In this document: positions 23,016 through 32,613 of the stretch, one piece after another
Numbering within the stretch: the stretch's first letter is position 1
Layout: the number at the start of each line of letters is the position of its first letter
From: Streptomyces sp. NBC_01296
GTDB taxonomy: Bacteria > Actinomycetota > Actinomycetes > Streptomycetales > Streptomycetaceae
NCBI RefSeq assembly: GCF_035984415.1
Contig: NZ_CP130720.1
Coordinates: 1,736,001 to 1,800,000 of the forward strand
Reading direction: 5' to 3'
Length of the DNA stretch: 64,000 nucleotides
Notes under the pieces: model-generated
Seen by the model: only the letters and a program-made list of their open reading frames with translations
Database searches by the model: none
Told to the model about the DNA's origin: nothing
Made by a program: the position numbers and the translations under genes

Positions 23016-24260
23016 ATGACGTCAGACCCGCACACGGCCCTCGATCCGGAGACGGACCCGGCCTCGGGCGAACCGGTGCACTGCTGGAACCTGGACGACT
23101 TCGAGGCGCTCGACTTCGACCCGTTCCTGCACGACCGCCTGCGGGACAAACGGGCCGCCCGGATCCGGCTGCCGTACGGCCAGGGCAGCGCCTGGCTGAT
23201 GTCCCGCTACGCCGACGTGAAGGCGGCCACCACCGACCCGCGCTTCAGCAGGCAGGAACTGGTCGGCCGTACGATCACCGCCTCCTCCCCGCACGCCATC
23301 GCCTCGCAGCAGGCGTCCATGAACTACGCCGACCCGCCGCGCCTCAACGACATGCGCCGCGTGGTCGCACGGGCCTTCACCGGCAAGAGCATGCAGAAGC
23401 TGCGGCCGACCGTGCAGAAGACCGCCGACAGCCTGCTGGACGGCATGGAGCGGCACGGTTCGCCGGCGGACCTGGTCGAGCACCTGCACGGCCCGTTCCC
23501 GCTCGCGGCGGTCGCCGACCTGCTGGGGATGCCGCAGGACATGCGCCGGAACATGACCTCCTGGGCGAACGTGATCATGACGCCCGGTCCGGCTCCCGAC
23601 AAGAGCACCGACGCGCTGAAGACGGTGCGCGAGTGCGTCGTCGCCCTGCTCGCCATGCGGCGGGAGAAGCAGAGCGACGACCTGGCCGGGGTGCTCGCCG
23701 CGGCCGCCGACGCCGGCGAGATCACCGATCCTGAGGCCGTCTCCATCGCCACCGCGATCCTGGTGAGCGGTGCGCACGCGGTGCGCAACAACAGCGCGAA
23801 CATGATCTTCGCACTCCTCACCCATCCGGAGCACCTCGAACGGCTGCGCAGGGATCCGGAGCTGATCCCCCAGGCCGTCGACGAGCTGCTGCGCTTCATC
23901 CCGCACCGCAGCGGGGTGGGCCTGCCGCGGATCGCCACGCGGGACGTGGACATCGCCGGCGTCACGGTCAAGGCCGGCGAGACGGTGTACTCCTCGTACC
24001 TGGCGGCCAACCGCGACCCGGAGGTCTTCCCGAACCCCGACACGCTGGACTTCGACCGCGGGCCCATCGCCCACATGGCCTTCGGGAACGGTCCCCACCA
24101 CTGCGTCGGCTCGATGCTGGCCCGGATGGAGTCCGAGATCATCGTCACCACGCTGCTCGACCGCTACCCGCGCCTGGCCCTGGCCGTGCCGCGCGAGCAG
24201 ATCGAGTGGCAGGCCGGGGCGCTGATCCGCGGGCCCAAGACCCTGCCGGTGTCCTGGTGA
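23016..24260 (+). CDS. Second cytochrome P450, paralogue of the cluster P450
   Basis: 414 aa. Heme loop FGNGPHHCVGSMLARME and ExxR motif in DELLRFIPHR. The I-helix VSGAHAVRNNSAN has no acid-alcohol pair, as in its neighbour. Shared stretches with the other P450 (LAANRDPxVFP, GALIRGPxxLPVxW) show the two are paralogues. S. coelicolor likewise has CYP158A1 and A2, though not side by side. It is divergent from rppA. A likely role is a different regiochemistry of flaviolin coupling, or oxidation of a pigment intermediate; this is inferred. Confidence 0.88.
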   Translation: MTSDPHTALDPETDPASGEPVHCWNLDDFEALDFDPFLHDRLRDKRAARIRLPYGQGSAWLMSRYADVKAATTDPRFSRQELVGRTITASSPHAIASQQASMNYADPPRLNDMRRVVARAFTGKSMQKLRPTVQKTADSLLDGMERHGSPADLVEHLHGPFPLAAVADLLGMPQDMRRNMTSWANVIMTPGPAPDKSTDALKTVRECVVALLAMRREKQSDDLAGVLAAAADAGEITDPEAVSIATAILVSGAHAVRNNSANMIFALLTHPEHLERLRRDPELIPQAVDELLRFIPHRSGVGLPRIATRDVDIAGVTVKAGETVYSSYLAANRDPEVFPNPDTLDFDRGPIAHMAFGNGPHHCVGSMLARMESEIIVTTLLDRYPRLALAVPREQIEWQAGALIRGPKTLPVSW

Positions 24261-24531
24261 TACGCCGGCACCGGATAAGGGTGGTCCGGGGCAGCCCTGA
24301 CCACATAGAACTGGCGGCCCTCACGGCCGCCCTGGTCATCCTGGCACGGACGGCCCCCGTGCCCCGTGCGCCGCATTCCACCCGCCACCGGCGTGCCCAC
24401 TGGGACCGCAATCTGGCGTCGGTGGTGCACCATCCCGCGCACTCGTGGCGCGCCCGCCCGGGCTCCCCCTTCGTCTAGCGGGGCCCGTCAGTGCCGGCGG
24501 GGCCCGGCCGGGCCCCGTCGGCGGCAGTCCG

Positions 24532-26370
24532 TCAGGCGCGGCCCGGCTTGGGCGCGGCCGGGGCCGGGGTCGCGGAGCCGGCCGCAGGCGCCGGGCCGGT
24601 CGCGGTCGCCGAACCGGCCGAGGGCGACGGGGCGGCCGGGCTCGCCGGGCTCTGCGGATCGCAGGTGACCTCGTCGCGCGGGGTGTAGTGCGTGCGGTAG
24701 GTCTCCCGCTTGACCTCCTGCCCGCCCTGGACGAAGACCCGGTCGACGGAGACGTCGAAGCCTTCCAGCGGGGTCTGGACCTCACAGGTCGGACCGGAGC
24801 CCGTGCGCTTGGCCGGCGGGGTGGTGTTCGTCCGCGGGCCCTCGGTCGCGCGTATCTCGTCGTACTTCTTCGTGCCGAGCAGGCTGATGGTCACCGAGGT
24901 GTCGGTGGACTCCGCCCGGACGTAGATGGCGTGGCCCGAGTCGTTCTTCCAGCGCAGGTCGAGGGTGCCCCAGGCGACGGTGGCCTCGCGGCCCGCGGGG
25001 TACCGCTCGATGTAGAAGGAGTGGGCCCCGTGCTCCACGGGCTTGACGCCCGCGAAGAACATGGCGTTGTACATGGTCGTCGCGACCGCCGAGACACCGC
25101 CGCCGGGGGACTTCACGAACTGGCCGTCGTTGATCATGATGCCGTCGACGAAGCCGTTCTCCTTGGTCCGCTCGCCGACCGTCTTGTTGAAGCTCCACGT
25201 CTCGCCCGGCAGCACGACGGAGCCGTTGATCCGCTCCACGGCCCGGCCGATGTTGGTGGTGCGGTACGGCGCGGCCGGGAACTTGACGGTGAAGGAGGAC
25301 ACCTTCTCCTTGATGCCGAGGCGCTGTGCGCTCTCGGCGGTCAGGCGCGGGTGGACCGTCTTCACGGCGACCTCGCCGCTGCGGGCGGCCCCCGAGCGCG
25401 TCAGCAGCGGGACGACGGCGTCGGCGAAGGCCTTCTCGGTGACCTGGATCCCGGAGCGCCCGTCCTGGGCGACGACCGCCCGGCCGGCGGAGTCGACGCG
25501 GAAGGTGGCCCCGCGGGAGGGGCTGGTGGCCGCGGCCACCTGCCGGGCGACCGCGGGGTCGGCCAGCAGCCCCTTGGAGTCGAGCTTCGGAACCAGCCGG
25601 CCCTGGGCATCGGGCTCGACCGCCAGGTGCCGGCCGAGCACGGCGGGGGTGAGGGTCACGGGCTTTCCGGCCACGGTGAGCGTGATCGGGCCGGACATCG
25701 CGGGCTCGGCGAACTCCTTCAGGGCCCGCGCGGTCTCCTGCTGACCCACGGCGGGCGGCTTCTGGTCCACCGGGAGCGTGACCGGACCGCCCTGTGGGTG
25801 CAGGTAGGCGGCGCGGACGGTGTCGGCCGCCTCGTCGGCGCGCACGGCGATTCCGGTGACGGGGGCGGTCGCCTTGGCGGTGCCGCCCTCGAAGGTGACG
25901 TCGCCGTCGCGGGCCTCTCGTCCGACGGCGGCGATCCGGTCGACCTCGGCCGTGCTCGTCGGACCGTCCGTACGGATCACGGGCTCGACCTCGCGGTCCT
26001 CGGCGGGGGTGAGCAGCCGCCCGATCACGGTCACGGGGTCCGCTCCCGCCTGCGCGGCGCGGTCGACGGTGGCGGCGGTGTCCAGGGACAGCCCGAAGGC
26101 GGCGGGGGCGGCCTGCTCGGTGCGGTCGCCGATCCGCAGCTCCATCGGGGTGGCCGCGGCCGCCCCGAGCGTGCGGTCGAGGGCCGCCTTGGCCTCCGCA
26201 GGGCTCATGCCGCCGATGTCGACTCCGCGCACGTGGGTGCCGTCGACGATGGCATCGCCCGCCACGGCCAGACCGGTGAGGTAGAGGCTGCCGAAGCCGA
26301 GGACGGCGGCCCCACCCACGAGGGGAAGGGCTGTCCGCCGGTTGATCGTGAGGCGGTGTACGCGTCGCAT
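24532..26370 (-). CDS. VanW-family protein with YoaR-like repeats, membrane-anchored
   Basis: 612 aa from the ATG at 26370. One N-terminal hydrophobic segment (ALPLVGGAAVLGFGSLYLTG) anchors or secretes it. Residues about 45-350 hold two YoaR/PG_binding_4-like units (GVDIGGMSPAEAKAALDRTL, VDQKPPAVG). The VanW domain is at about 375-505 (RINGSVVLPGETWSFNKTVG, KSPGGGVSAVATTMYNAMFF). The C-terminus is a Pro/Ala/Ser tail. VanW occurs in some vancomycin-resistance clusters but its biochemistry is unsettled; a cell-wall role outside the membrane is likely. No van genes are nearby, so resistance should not be assumed. Confidence 0.9.
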   Translation of the reverse strand: MRRVHRLTINRRTALPLVGGAAVLGFGSLYLTGLAVAGDAIVDGTHVRGVDIGGMSPAEAKAALDRTLGAAAATPMELRIGDRTEQAAPAAFGLSLDTAATVDRAAQAGADPVTVIGRLLTPAEDREVEPVIRTDGPTSTAEVDRIAAVGREARDGDVTFEGGTAKATAPVTGIAVRADEAADTVRAAYLHPQGGPVTLPVDQKPPAVGQQETARALKEFAEPAMSGPITLTVAGKPVTLTPAVLGRHLAVEPDAQGRLVPKLDSKGLLADPAVARQVAAATSPSRGATFRVDSAGRAVVAQDGRSGIQVTEKAFADAVVPLLTRSGAARSGEVAVKTVHPRLTAESAQRLGIKEKVSSFTVKFPAAPYRTTNIGRAVERINGSVVLPGETWSFNKTVGERTKENGFVDGIMINDGQFVKSPGGGVSAVATTMYNAMFFAGVKPVEHGAHSFYIERYPAGREATVAWGTLDLRWKNDSGHAIYVRAESTDTSVTISLLGTKKYDEIRATEGPRTNTTPPAKRTGSGPTCEVQTPLEGFDVSVDRVFVQGGQEVKRETYRTHYTPRDEVTCDPQSPASPAAPSPSAGSATATGPAPAAGSATPAPAAPKPGRA

Positions 26371-26614
26371 GTCTCTTGTCTCTCCCGGTGCCGGTGGCGC
26401 TGGTACGTCGGTGTGGACCGGGAACCAGCATTCACCAATTCGGACTAACCGGGGCAAAAATGTGCCTGTTGTCACGAGAGGGACCGGTCGGCGCACCATC
26501 GGGACCGAGGCCACCGAAGTAAGGCCACTTAGGTTGGATTGGCCCTGTCCGGCCGTCCGGGGGATGCCACATCGTGAGGCCTGTCGGTCTTTGGCTCCCT
26601 GAAAGGCTCCACCG

Positions 26615-27310
26615 GTGCCCCTCGCCCCCGCCCGCCCCGCGCGGCGTCTCACGCGTCGACTCCTGCAGCTCTACGTCGGGCTCGCCCTGTACGGCGCGAG
26701 CTCGGCGTTCCTCATCCGCGCGGGTCTGGGGCTGGACCCGTGGGACGTCTTCCACCAGGGGCTCGCCGAGCTCACCGGGTGGAGCATCGGCACGGTCTCC
26801 GTGGCCGTCGGGGCACTGGTCCTGCTGCTGTGGGTGCCCCTGCGGCAGCGGCCGGGGCTGGGCACCGTCTCCAACGTGTTCGCCGTCGGCCTGTCCATGG
26901 ACGCCACGCTCGCGGTGATGCCGGACGTGCACGGCACGCTCGCGCAGGCCGCCGTGCTGTCGGCCGGCATCGTCCTCAACGGTGTCGCGACCGGCCTCTA
27001 CATCGCCGCCCGCTTCGGGCCCGGGCCCCGCGACGGCCTCATGACCGGACTGCACCGGCGGACCGGGCGGTCGCTGCGGCTGGTGCGGACCGGGATCGAG
27101 CTCACGGTCCTCGCGGCCGGGGTCCTGCTGGGCGGCACGGCCGGCGTCGGCACCGTGGCGTACGCGCTGGCCATCGGCCCGCTCTCGCAGATCTTCCTGC
27201 GCGTGTTCGCCCTGCCCGGGGAGGAAGGCTCCCCGGCGGCCGGCGGCCGGGTCGCCGCGCGGTCCCCGAAGCCGGCACCGACTGCGGCTCAGGCTCCGGC
27301 TCGGGGCTGA
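26615..27310 (+). CDS. YczE-like integral membrane protein
   Basis: 231 aa from a GTG. Five hydrophobic segments are visible, and LIRAGLGLDPWDVFHQGLAE and FGPGPRDGLMTGLHRRTG match the YczE/YitT-like group. In Bacillus YczE lies beside the surfactin locus and affects production through Sfp-related effects; in actinobacteria its function is unknown. The tail is alanine/proline-rich. It converges with the NHLM transporter gene, leaving 58 bp between stops. Confidence 0.85.
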   Translation: MPLAPARPARRLTRRLLQLYVGLALYGASSAFLIRAGLGLDPWDVFHQGLAELTGWSIGTVSVAVGALVLLLWVPLRQRPGLGTVSNVFAVGLSMDATLAVMPDVHGTLAQAAVLSAGIVLNGVATGLYIAARFGPGPRDGLMTGLHRRTGRSLRLVRTGIELTVLAAGVLLGGTAGVGTVAYALAIGPLSQIFLRVFALPGEEGSPAAGGRVAARSPKPAPTAAQAPARG

Positions 27311-27368
27311 CGGCCGCCGCCGCCCTTGCGGAGGATGTCCCTTCGGGCGGTACGGGGTGTCTTGCCGC

Positions 27369-30338
27369 TCATCCGACCTGTCGGCGGACCAGCTCGTGGA
27401 ACAGGCCCGCCGTATCGGCGAGCAGTTCGGCGGGCGGCCCCTGCTGGGCGACCCGACCGTCCGACATCACGATGACCCGATCGGCGTCCATGACGGTGGA
27501 CAGCCGGTGGGCGATCACGATGCGGGTGGCGCGCAGGGCGCGGGTGGACTCGATGACCACGCGCTGGGCCTCGTTGTCCAGCGCGCTGGTGGCCTCGTCC
27601 AGGAAGAGGATGCGCGGTTTGCCGATGAGCGCCTGGGCGATCATCAGCCGCTGGCGCTGGCCGCCCGAGACGGTGCCGCCGCCGTCGGCCAGCACGGTGT
27701 GCATGCCCATGGGCATGGCCTTGATGTCCTCGGCGAGGCCCGCCAGGGCGGCGGCCTCCGCGGCCTCCTCGAGGGAGTACGCGCCGGAGCCGCGGATGCA
27801 GTCGAGGATCGAGCCGGAGAACGGCTGCGCGTTCTGCAGGACGACACCGCACTGGCGGCGTACGGCCGCCTGGTCGAGTGCGGCCAGGTCCTGGCCGTCG
27901 TACAGCACGCTGCCGGAGCCGGGCCGGTCGAAACCGATGAGCAGGCGCAGCAGGGTCGACTTGCCGCAGCCGCTGGCCCCGACGACCGCGACGAACTCGC
28001 CGGGCCGCACCTGGAAGGACACGTCGTCCAGGACGAGCGGGCCGTCGTCGGCGTACCGGTAGGAGAGGTTCTTCACCTCGACGGCGCCGCTGAGCTCGCC
28101 CGGCCGGATACTGGAGCCCCGTACCTCGGGGGTCGCCTCGAGGAGCGGCTTGACCTGCTCGAACATCGGCTGCACGGCGGCGGCCGAGAGGAGGGCGCCG
28201 GTCAGCTGGGTGGCCGAGGACAGCATCATCGTCACGGCGGTGCTGAACGTGAGGAACTCGCCGGCGGACATGCTGCCCCGGGCCGGGCCGGCCAGCAGCA
28301 TGAACATCACGAGCGTGCACAGCGGCAGATAGACCGCGTTGAGCACCGTGACGACGTTCTTGATCCGGCCGATGCGCTGCTGGAGCTCGCGGGTACGGGC
28401 GAACTCCCGCGCCCACGCGGCGTACGCGAAGCTCTCGGCCGCGGCCACGCGCAGCTTGGGCAGCCCCCGCAGGGTCTGGAACGCCTGGTTGCCGAGCTTG
28501 TTGCCGATCGTGATCAGCCGGCGCTGGTAGCGGAGCTGCCACAGCCCCAGGCCCAGGAAGACGACGGCGATGGCGAGCAGCATGGCGACCGCGGCCAGCG
28601 CCAGCGGCACGCTGTAGACGAGCAGCAGCACGAGGTTGATCGTGCCGACGGTGCCCGCCTGCAGCGACACCGAGACGATGCCGGACAGCACGGTGCGGAT
28701 GGAGCTGATGCCCATGGCCGCGCCGGCCAGTTCCCCGGTGGAGCGGCCGGCGAAGAACGTCACCGGCAGCCGGAGCAGCCGGTCCCACACGGCCGGCTGC
28801 AAGGTGGCCTCGATGCGGCCCTCCATGCGCAGGAGGGAGATGTTCTGCAGCAGCATGAAGGCGGCCGAGACCACGCCGGTCGCGATGAGCGCCAGAGCGG
28901 TCTGCACGATGAGGCTCTCCTCGGCGTGCGGGACGTACGCGCCGAGCACCCGGCCGGTGGCCACGGGGACGACCGCGCCGAGGCCGACGGCGCCCAGCCC
29001 GCCCACGACGAGGCTGCGCAGGTCCGCGCCGCTGCCGCGCACGCTGAAGCGCAGCAGGTGCAGCAGGCCGGGCTTCTGGTCGGGCAGCGGGCGGTAGAAC
29101 ATGACGGCGTGCGGCTCGAAGGCGTCCGCGCCGTCCTGGCCTAGGCGTTCGCGCGTGCCGGCGGCGGGGTCGACGGCCTCGTACCGGCCGCGCCGCCACA
29201 GCAGCGCGACGGGGGTCCCGTCGTCCGCGCGCCGGCCGACCAGGGGTCCGCTGTTCTCCCGCCACCAGCGTCCGCCGAGCTGGACGGCGCGGGTGCGGAT
29301 CCGCGAGGCGAGCGCGATGCGTTCGACGGGGTCCGTCCGCTCGGAGGCCGCGGCGCCGCCGCCCGTGGGCTCGGTCAGGGCGATGCCGGCTTCCGCCGCG
29401 GCCAGGCGGCACACGGCGAACGTCGCGTCGTGGCCCGCGTCGCGGCGCGAGCCCCTGCGGGAGCGGCCGATGGAGGCGAGCAGGGTGCGGTCCGCCTGGG
29501 TGCGGGCGGCCTCGCCGGCCTCGATGCCGGCGGCCGTGCGGTCCTCGTGGGCGCGCTCGTCCTGCTCGATCCAGCGGTCCAGGGCGTCCAGCAGCCGGTA
29601 CTGCTGGTCCACCATGCCCTGCCACACGGCCCCGTCCACGAGGAGCGTGCCGGCGGGTGCGGACATCCCGACCGCGGCGTGGTGGGTCTCGTACACGGCG
29701 CCGTACTGCACGCTGCCCGGCGGGATCTGCATCCACAGGATGTCCTCGTCGGCCCCGCCGGTCCCGGCGGTGGCACGGCCTTCCAGCGGCGCCTGGTACA
29801 GCACGCGCAGACCACGGCCGATGCCGCGGGCGAAGGCGTCCTCGAGGGGGCTGGGCGCCGCGTCGGCGAACCCGTTCTGCCAGGGATCGGCGTGCCATCC
29901 CCAGGCTCCGTCCGCGGGGACCCCCTGGGCTCCGTGCTCGGGACGGTACAGCTCGCGCAGCTCGATGCGGCGCAGTACGCAGCCCTGCAGCGGGCGCCCG
30001 GTCAGCGTGTGGGCGGGGCCCTCGGCCGGGCCCAGGAGCAGCGTGCCCGACTCGAGCCGGCCCAGGAAGTGCCAGTGGCCCGCCTGGGCGGCATCGACGG
30101 CGAACAGGTCCAGCTCGCCCTGCACGACGAGCCACAGGACGAGCGGACCTTCCAGCGACAGGCTGCGCAGGCCCGTGCAGTCGACCGGCGTGCCGAGGGC
30201 GCCGAGGGCCGCCACGACCGGATCGGGCGCGATGTGGGCCTGGTGGGGCTCGTAAGTCTGGTGGGCCTGATCGGGCGTGTAAGCCATGTGGGTCTGGTGG
30301 GTCTGGTAGGTCTCGTGGGTCTGGTGGGGGGATGTCAC
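27369..30338 (-). CDS. NHLM-type bacteriocin exporter, permease/ATPase subunit
   Basis: 989 aa from a GTG one base after the upstream gene's stop. Residues 1-40 are His/Gln/Thr repeats. Residues about 45-330 form a cyclic-nucleotide-binding-like N-terminal region, then a six-helix ABC exporter domain (about 410-690) and an ATPase domain (about 745-985). Walker A is VGASGCGKST, the signature is VSGGQRQRL, Walker B is RILFLDEATSAL. This long form without peptidase pairs with the C39 transporter in NHLM systems (TIGR03797-like). Together with the HlyD-like adaptor it should export the small peptide encoded at the head of the operon. Confidence 0.93.
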   Translation of the reverse strand: MTSPHQTHETYQTHQTHMAYTPDQAHQTYEPHQAHIAPDPVVAALGALGTPVDCTGLRSLSLEGPLVLWLVVQGELDLFAVDAAQAGHWHFLGRLESGTLLLGPAEGPAHTLTGRPLQGCVLRRIELRELYRPEHGAQGVPADGAWGWHADPWQNGFADAAPSPLEDAFARGIGRGLRVLYQAPLEGRATAGTGGADEDILWMQIPPGSVQYGAVYETHHAAVGMSAPAGTLLVDGAVWQGMVDQQYRLLDALDRWIEQDERAHEDRTAAGIEAGEAARTQADRTLLASIGRSRRGSRRDAGHDATFAVCRLAAAEAGIALTEPTGGGAAASERTDPVERIALASRIRTRAVQLGGRWWRENSGPLVGRRADDGTPVALLWRRGRYEAVDPAAGTRERLGQDGADAFEPHAVMFYRPLPDQKPGLLHLLRFSVRGSGADLRSLVVGGLGAVGLGAVVPVATGRVLGAYVPHAEESLIVQTALALIATGVVSAAFMLLQNISLLRMEGRIEATLQPAVWDRLLRLPVTFFAGRSTGELAGAAMGISSIRTVLSGIVSVSLQAGTVGTINLVLLLVYSVPLALAAVAMLLAIAVVFLGLGLWQLRYQRRLITIGNKLGNQAFQTLRGLPKLRVAAAESFAYAAWAREFARTRELQQRIGRIKNVVTVLNAVYLPLCTLVMFMLLAGPARGSMSAGEFLTFSTAVTMMLSSATQLTGALLSAAAVQPMFEQVKPLLEATPEVRGSSIRPGELSGAVEVKNLSYRYADDGPLVLDDVSFQVRPGEFVAVVGASGCGKSTLLRLLIGFDRPGSGSVLYDGQDLAALDQAAVRRQCGVVLQNAQPFSGSILDCIRGSGAYSLEEAAEAAALAGLAEDIKAMPMGMHTVLADGGGTVSGGQRQRLMIAQALIGKPRILFLDEATSALDNEAQRVVIESTRALRATRIVIAHRLSTVMDADRVIVMSDGRVAQQGPPAELLADTAGLFHELVRRQVG
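30240..30333. repeat. In-gene repeat coding a His/Gln/Thr N-terminus
   Basis: Imperfect tandem units built on GTGGGTCTGGTGGGTCTGGT (plus strand) encode HQTH/YQTHQTH/HQTYEPHQAH at the start of the permease/ATPase subunit. Expansion or contraction in multiples of three would only lengthen the tail. Confidence 0.8.
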
Positions 30339-30339
30339 G

Positions 30340-32613
30340 TCAGTGCTCCTTCACCAGTCGGGCGTACGCGCCCTGCGCGGCGATCAGATGCTCGTGCCGT
30401 CCGCGTTCCACGACCGTGCCCCGGTCGAGCACGACGATCTCGTCGCTGTCGCGCACGGTGCTCAGCCGGTGGGCGATCACCACGCAGGCGCAGCCTCGGC
30501 GCCGCAGGTTGTCGATGACGATCTGCTCGGTCGCCGCGTCCAGGGCGCTGGTCACCTCGTCCAGGATCATGACGCTGGGACGGCGCACCAGGGCGCGGGC
30601 GATCTCCAGGCGCTGGCGCTGGCCGCCGGAGAAGTTGCGGCCGTCCTGCTCGACGCGGCTGTGGATGCCGCCGGCGCGGCGCCCGACCACGTCGTACACG
30701 GCGGCGTCCTGGAGGGCTGCGATGACGGCCTCGTCCGGGATGGAGGGGTCCCACAGCGCGACGTTGTCGCGGACGGTGCCCTCGAAGAGGAAGACGTCCT
30801 GGTCCACGAAGGAGACGGAGGCGGCCAGCGCGCCGCGCGGGATGTCCTCCAGCCGCATCCCGTCGATGCGGATGGCGCCGGCCCAGGGGGTGTAGAGGCC
30901 GGAAATCAGCCGGGAGACGGTGGATTTGCCGCTGCCGGAGCCGCCGACGAGCGCGACCTGCTGCCCGGGGCCGACCGCGAGCGAGACGTCCTTCAGCAAA
31001 GGCGCGTCCAGCGGGCTGTAGCCGAAGGTGATGCCGTCCAGCTCCACGTGCCCCTTGAGCCGGCGGGTACCGGCGGCGGCCTCACCCCGCGCGTGCCGCA
31101 GGTAGAGCGGGTCGACGGGGAAGTTCTCGACGTCCTTCAGGCGGGCGACGTCGGCGGCGAAGTCCTGGATCCGGCCGGCCACTCCGCCCAGGCGGGTGAT
31201 CGGCGCGGTGAAGCTGGTCACCAGGGCCTGGAAGGCGACGAGCAGGCCGACCGAGAGGTGCCCCTCCACCGCCCGCAGGCCGCCGATCATCAAGATCAGC
31301 GCGCTGTTGAGCGCGGCCAGCGTCGGCGCGACGACGGCCAGCCAGGCGCTGGGGACGCCGAGCCGCTGCTGCACGTCGAGGGTGACGGCGTGCTGGCCGG
31401 CCCAGCGGCGGAAGAAACCGTTCTCCCCGCCGGTCGCCTTCATCGTCTCGATGAGCTGGAGGCCGCTGTACGAGGTGTTGGTGAGCCGGGCGCTCTCGGC
31501 GCGCAGCTTCTGGGTGCCGGTGGCCCGTACCCGCATCACGATCCGCACGGCGGCGATGTTGAGCAGCGCGATGAGCACTCCGACGGCGGTGAGCTGCGGG
31601 TCGTACGTCCACAGCAGCACCGCGTAGAGCACGACCACCACGGCGTCGACGCCCGCGGCGGCCAGGTCCCGGGCGAGGGTCTCGGCGACCGCGTCGTTGG
31701 ACTGGAGGCGCTGGACCAGGTCGGCCGGGTTGCGCTGGGTGAAGAAGGCGACCGGGAGCCGGAGCAGGTGCCGCAGGAAACGGGCGCTGCCGAGCGTCGA
31801 GGAGATGATGCGGCCGCGCAGCAGGTTGGCCTGCTGCAGGGAGGTGAGTACGGCGGTGAGCACCAGGGCCGCCGCCATCGAGGCGAAGAGCACGCCCAGC
31901 AGGGACGTCTGCTCGCCGATGAGGAACATGTCGATGTACGTACGGCTCAGCGCGGGCACCGTCGCACCGACGGCCACCAGCAGGAGGCTGGAGACCACGG
32001 CGGCGAGCATGGTGCCCGACGTGCCGCGCAGACGGGCCGGCAGCGCGCTCATGACGCCCTGCTTGCGGCCGGTGCGGCGGAAGCCCGGGCCGGGCTCGAA
32101 GACGAGCGCGATGCCGGTGAAGCCGGTGTCGAACTCCTCCATGGGGACGAACCGGCGCCCCTTGCCGGGGTCGTTGATGTACACGCCCCGGCGGCCGAGG
32201 CGGCGGCCCATGCCCTCGTAGACGACGTAGTGGTTGAACTCCCAGAAGAGGATGGCCGGCGGGTTCACCCCGGCGAGCGCGGCCAGGTCCATCTGCATGC
32301 CCTTGGCCGTGAGCCCGTAACCGCGGGCGGCCTTGAGGAGGTTGCCGGCGCGGGAGCCGTCCCGGGACACCCCGCAGGCGATGCGCAGCTCCTCCAGGGG
32401 CACGAAGCGGCCGAAGTGGCCGAGCACCATGGCCAGCGCGGCGGCGCCGCACTCCACCGCCTCCATCTGCAGCACGGTGGGCGTGCGTACGGTACGGGGC
32501 GTGCGGCCCTTGGGGACGGCCGGACGGCGGCGCCGGCGCCCGCCGGGCGCGACCCGGGCGGCCGGGGGCCGGGAGCGGGGCCGGTTCGGGGAGGTGTGCT
32601 GCGGCACGGTCAC
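30340..32613 (-). CDS. NHLM-type bacteriocin exporter, C39 peptidase/permease/ATPase
   Basis: 757 aa from a GTG at 32613 that overlaps the adaptor stop by 4 bp; the frame is open further upstream but inside the adaptor gene. A basic, proline-rich leader (about 1-45) precedes a C39 peptidase domain with Cys in VECGAAALAMVLG, His in FNHYVVYEG and Asp in YINDPGKG. Six membrane helices follow (about 200-480), then the ATPase domain: Walker A VGGSGSGKST, signature FSGGQRQRLEIA, Walker B VMILDEVTSAL. It should cut leaders after double glycine while exporting the core peptide. Confidence 0.95.
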   Translation of the reverse strand: MTVPQHTSPNRPRSRPPAARVAPGGRRRRRPAVPKGRTPRTVRTPTVLQMEAVECGAAALAMVLGHFGRFVPLEELRIACGVSRDGSRAGNLLKAARGYGLTAKGMQMDLAALAGVNPPAILFWEFNHYVVYEGMGRRLGRRGVYINDPGKGRRFVPMEEFDTGFTGIALVFEPGPGFRRTGRKQGVMSALPARLRGTSGTMLAAVVSSLLLVAVGATVPALSRTYIDMFLIGEQTSLLGVLFASMAAALVLTAVLTSLQQANLLRGRIISSTLGSARFLRHLLRLPVAFFTQRNPADLVQRLQSNDAVAETLARDLAAAGVDAVVVVLYAVLLWTYDPQLTAVGVLIALLNIAAVRIVMRVRATGTQKLRAESARLTNTSYSGLQLIETMKATGGENGFFRRWAGQHAVTLDVQQRLGVPSAWLAVVAPTLAALNSALILMIGGLRAVEGHLSVGLLVAFQALVTSFTAPITRLGGVAGRIQDFAADVARLKDVENFPVDPLYLRHARGEAAAGTRRLKGHVELDGITFGYSPLDAPLLKDVSLAVGPGQQVALVGGSGSGKSTVSRLISGLYTPWAGAIRIDGMRLEDIPRGALAASVSFVDQDVFLFEGTVRDNVALWDPSIPDEAVIAALQDAAVYDVVGRRAGGIHSRVEQDGRNFSGGQRQRLEIARALVRRPSVMILDEVTSALDAATEQIVIDNLRRRGCACVVIAHRLSTVRDSDEIVVLDRGTVVERGRHEHLIAAQGAYARLVKEH

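Noticed and set aside
24532-26370. Vancomycin resistance locus
   Set aside because: VanW alone does not confer it; vanHAX and vanRS are absent.
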